Source of the DNA: an uncultured Veillonella sp.
Lineage (GTDB): Bacteria; Bacillota; Negativicutes; Veillonellales; Veillonellaceae
DNA length: 9,767 nt
Reading direction: 5' to 3'
NCBI GenBank assembly: GCA_915066865.1
Contig: CAJZEE010000078.1
Span: 1-9,767, forward strand
The translations under genes and the position numbers were made by a program. Positions 7,317 to 9,767 of the stretch are shown here, piece after piece. Numbering within the stretch: position 1 is the first letter of the stretch; the number at the start of each line of letters is the position of its first letter. Below the pieces are notes generated by a model. It was not told the origin of the DNA. It did not search any database and saw nothing but the letters and a program-made list of their open reading frames with translations.

Positions 7317-8572
7317 GTCCGTACTTGGCCTTCTCCAAATACAAAATATTTATAAGATGTTAGAGCTTGTAACCCCATAGGACCTCGAGCATGGAGTTTT
7401 TGTGTACTAATGCCAATCTCAGCACCAAAGCCAAACTCAAAGCCATCTGTAAAACGTGTAGATGCATTATGATACACAGTAGAGCAATCTACTAAATTCA
7501 TAAACACATTAGCACGCATAGGTTCATCTGTGATAATAGCCTCAGAGTGATGTGTCGTATACCGATTCACATGATCAATAGCTTCTTCAAGATTTTCAAC
7601 GATACGCACATTTAAGTCCATATCATTGTATTCTGTGCTGAAAGACTCTTCTGTTAAAGGAATTGTATTCTCCATATATTGAGCTACAGCCTCATCACCA
7701 TGAATACGAACACCATATTCTAGTAGTGCTATATTAAGGCGTGGTAAAAACTCTCTAGCCACAGCTTGATGAACTAGTAAGGTTTCCATAGAGTTACATA
7801 CAGATGGACGTTGAACTTTAGCATTGACTGCAATTTCTAAAGCCATCTCTAAATCAGCAAATTCATCAACAAAGGTATGACATACACCGCTGCCAGTTTC
7901 AATAACAGGAATACTACTATCTTCTACAACACGACGAATAAGTCCAGCACCCCCACGTGGAATGATTACATCAATATATTCTCGTTGTTGTAAAAGTACT
8001 CCAACCATATCTCGATCAAGCACCTCAACGAGTTGAATAGAGTCACCATTAATACCTAACGACTCTAAGGTATTCCGTATGATAGACACGATGATTTGAT
8101 TCGTGTGAAATGCCTCCTTACCACCTCGTAAAATTGTAGTATTTGCTGTCTTTAAACAAAGAACACCTGCATCTATGGTTACATTAGGACGGGCTTCAAA
8201 AATGATACCAATTACACCAAAAGGTACGGATCGCTTTTCAATAATCAAACCATTAGGACGAGTGATTGTTTCTATAATGGAACCTACAGGACTTTCAAGA
8301 GCAGCCACTTGACGCACCCCTTCTGCCATTTGAGCAATGCGACTAGGTGTCAAAGTCAATCGATCTATCATAGTTCGAGGTAAATTATAGTCAACAGATT
8401 TTTCTAGGTCTAACTCATTAGCCGCCATAATTTCATCTGTTTGTGCTTCTACAGCATCAGCAATTGCTAACAATGCAGAATCTAAAGTTTCTTGGTCGAG
8501 TTGGGCTAATTCAAAAGATGCCGTTTTAGCTCTCTGGCCCATATCTTTACAAATTTCTTCATACTGGTTCAT
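7313..8572 (-). CDS. proA: Glutamate-5-semialdehyde dehydrogenase (gamma-glutamyl phosphate reductase) ProA
   Basis: This 419-residue cytoplasmic enzyme reduces gamma-glutamyl phosphate with NADPH to glutamate-5-semialdehyde, the second step of proline synthesis. It has the aldehyde-dehydrogenase fold. Visible ProA features are PFGVIGIIFEARPNVTIDA (117-135), LRGGKEAFHTN (148-158), IIPRGGAGLIRRV (203-215), and the catalytic cysteine C259 in AKVQRPSVCNSMETLL (251-266). The C-terminal GPMGLQALTSYKYFVFGEGQ (397-416) is also typical. Length is standard. The ATG at 8572 has GAGGAA 5 nt upstream, overlapping the proB stop, with a 9-nt gap. ProA and ProB work as a pair because the phosphate intermediate is unstable, so adjacency is expected. 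proC, needed for the last step, is not in the window. Confidence 0.97.
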   Translation of the reverse strand: MNQYEEICKDMGQRAKTASFELAQLDQETLDSALLAIADAVEAQTDEIMAANELDLEKSVDYNLPRTMIDRLTLTPSRIAQMAEGVRQVAALESPVGSIIETITRPNGLIIEKRSVPFGVIGIIFEARPNVTIDAGVLCLKTANTTILRGGKEAFHTNQIIVSIIRNTLESLGINGDSIQLVEVLDRDMVGVLLQQREYIDVIIPRGGAGLIRRVVEDSSIPVIETGSGVCHTFVDEFADLEMALEIAVNAKVQRPSVCNSMETLLVHQAVAREFLPRLNIALLEYGVRIHGDEAVAQYMENTIPLTEESFSTEYNDMDLNVRIVENLEEAIDHVNRYTTHHSEAIITDEPMRANVFMNLVDCSTVYHNASTRFTDGFEFGFGAEIGISTQKLHARGPMGLQALTSYKYFVFGEGQVRT

Positions 8573-8581
8573 AGGATTTCC

Positions 8582-9703
8582 TCAGTGTAATAAAACTAGA
8601 TTATTACGATGTACAGCCTCATCATAGGTCGTATTAATACCCAGAATTTCGGCTATATCATTTGTATTGTGACCTTTAATCGCCTTCATATCATCAATAC
8701 TATAATTAATAAGTCCACGACCAATTTCCTTATGATCATGATAAATGGAAATTGTATCACCAGGTCCAAAAGTCCCCTCTACTTCAATAATACCAGCGGG
8801 CAAAATGCTAGCACCCTTATCTAAAACAGCGCGAGCACATCCGTCATCAATCGTAATGGAGCCTTTTAATCGTTTACCAAAAGCTAACCAATGATGTTTA
8901 CCAGATAAACTTGCATCATGGGCTTCAAAGAGTGTCCCAATTTGTTCACCCTTACATACACGACGAACAGAATCCTCTACTTCACCTGAGGTGATAACCA
9001 TTGGTACACCAGAATTTGTTGCCATATGAGCAGCTTTAATTTTTGTATACATACCACCCGTTCCCATATTAGAACCAGCACCACCTGCAATAGCATAGGT
9101 TTCATCGTTAATTTCAGAAACAGTTTCTATCAAAGTAGCATCTGGATTAGTGGCTGGGTTAGCTGTATATAAGCCTTCAATATCTGACAAAATGATAAGT
9201 AAATCTGCATCTACAATACCTGCAACAGTAGCAGATAATGTATCGTTATCACCGATTTTAAATTCTTCGATAGCAACCACGTCATTTTCATTAATAATAG
9301 GAATAACGTTAAGTTGCAATAAAGTATGTAATGTATTACGCAAGTTAAGATAACTATGTCGTCCAGTACTATCCTCTTTCGTTAAAAGAATTTGCCCTAC
9401 GGTTCGACCATATTCTCGAAACATGCGCTCGTACATATGAATGAGAATACCTTGACCTACTGCAGCAGCTGCTTGTTTTAATACGAGATCTCTAGGCTTT
9501 TCTTTAAAGCCTAAAGGGGCAAGACCTGCACCAGTAGCACCAGAGGAAACAAGAATTATCTCTTTACCTTGGTTAGCCAAATCTGATAATTGGCGCACTA
9601 ATCTTTCAATACGCTCCAAATTTAAATGTCCGTTAGTGTAACAAAGCGTACTGCTACCAACTTTGACTACAATTCGTTTTGCATTAACGATGGCGCTGCG
9701 CAT
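8582..9703 (-). CDS. proB: Glutamate 5-kinase ProB
   Basis: This 373-residue cytoplasmic enzyme phosphorylates glutamate with ATP, the first and usually proline-inhibited step of proline synthesis. The amino acid kinase domain (about 6-258) shows VVKVGSSTL (12-20), LVSSGATGAGL (51-61), PIINENDVV (135-143), GDNDTLSA (151-158), LSDIEGLYTANP (172-183) and GTGGMYTKIKAA (214-225). A C-terminal PUA domain follows (about 275-355), containing GSITIDDGCARAVL (281-294). This two-domain form is the full-length bacterial type. The ATG at 9703 has AGGAGG 7 nt upstream. It is the first complete gene of the block; in Firmicutes obg often precedes it, but only 64 nt upstream are visible. Confidence 0.97.
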   Translation of the reverse strand: MRSAIVNAKRIVVKVGSSTLCYTNGHLNLERIERLVRQLSDLANQGKEIILVSSGATGAGLAPLGFKEKPRDLVLKQAAAAVGQGILIHMYERMFREYGRTVGQILLTKEDSTGRHSYLNLRNTLHTLLQLNVIPIINENDVVAIEEFKIGDNDTLSATVAGIVDADLLIILSDIEGLYTANPATNPDATLIETVSEINDETYAIAGGAGSNMGTGGMYTKIKAAHMATNSGVPMVITSGEVEDSVRRVCKGEQIGTLFEAHDASLSGKHHWLAFGKRLKGSITIDDGCARAVLDKGASILPAGIIEVEGTFGPGDTISIYHDHKEIGRGLINYSIDDMKAIKGHNTNDIAEILGINTTYDEAVHRNNLVLLH

Positions 9704-9708
9704 AGACT

Positions 9709-9722
9709 AACCTCCTAAGGTT
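9709..9722 (-). promoter_or_regulatory. proB ribosome binding site inside a small inverted repeat
   Basis: The proB Shine-Dalgarno AGGAGG (9711-9716) is partly held in a 5-bp inverted repeat: AACCT, loop TAGG, AGGTT on the minus strand. The stem could partly hide the ribosome site in mRNA, but 5 bp with a 4-nt loop is weak and may be chance. The ribosome site itself is clear; the hairpin is only a possibility. Confidence 0.3.
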
Positions 9723-9767
9723 GAAATTCTTAACTACGATGTATACAAATTTTTATGATCTACTAGA
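9723..9767 (-). other. Upstream region of proB, no gene identified
   Basis: This AT-rich edge segment shows no convincing -35/-10 pair, and no T-box or riboswitch can be judged from so little sequence. If a preceding gene runs into the window, its stop would be TAA at 9753-9755 or TAG at 9734-9736 on the minus strand, since the third frame has stops at the very edge. Which of these applies, if either, cannot be told. Confidence 0.3.

Noticed and set aside
8609..9353. Two short plus-strand open frames opposite proB (8609-8824 and 9150-9353)
   Set aside because: Both lie within ProB kinase or PUA coding sequence and have no features of their own.

Overview
The window is one dense, one-directional gene block on the minus strand of a low-GC bacterium. 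Gene content, gene order and the style of the tRNA and proteins suggest a Firmicute of the class Negativicutes, most likely Veillonella or a close relative. This assignment is by recognition only; no search was run. I see no mobile element, CRISPR array, phage gene or rRNA.

Read in the direction of transcription (from high to low coordinates), the genes are proB, proA, a previously hidden 49-residue membrane-protein ORF, nadD, yqeK, a LytR-CpsA-Psr (LCP) family gene, rsfS, cvfB, trkA, trkH and a metallo-beta-lactamase-fold hydrolase gene. After these comes a tRNA-Asp gene that runs off the left edge. Gaps between coding regions range from a 7-nt overlap to 16 nt. Most Shine-Dalgarno (SD) sequences lie inside or against the end of the preceding gene, and no terminator is evident between genes, so the block looks like a single operon or a set of overlapping transcripts.

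The first part (proB to rsfS) is the widespread Firmicute housekeeping neighbourhood. It covers proline synthesis from glutamate (ProB, ProA), NAD synthesis (NadD), diadenosine tetraphosphate breakdown (YqeK), a cell-envelope LCP protein and the ribosome-silencing factor RsfS. The second part adds an S1-domain RNA-binding regulator (CvfB), a Trk potassium-uptake pair (TrkA gate, TrkH channel) and a small glyoxalase-II-like hydrolase. Proline synthesis and potassium uptake both serve osmotic adjustment, and NAD/Ap4A metabolism and RsfS both respond to energy and nutrient state. That they share one transcript for this reason is inference.

The tRNA-Asp gene has its own near-consensus sigma-70 promoter, which starts only a few bases after the hydrolase stop codon.

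The points most worth a second look are the unannotated small membrane protein filling the proA-nadD gap, and the LCP protein, which has lost several normally conserved active-site residues in an organism type with an outer membrane. Everything else is ordinary, intact core-genome content.
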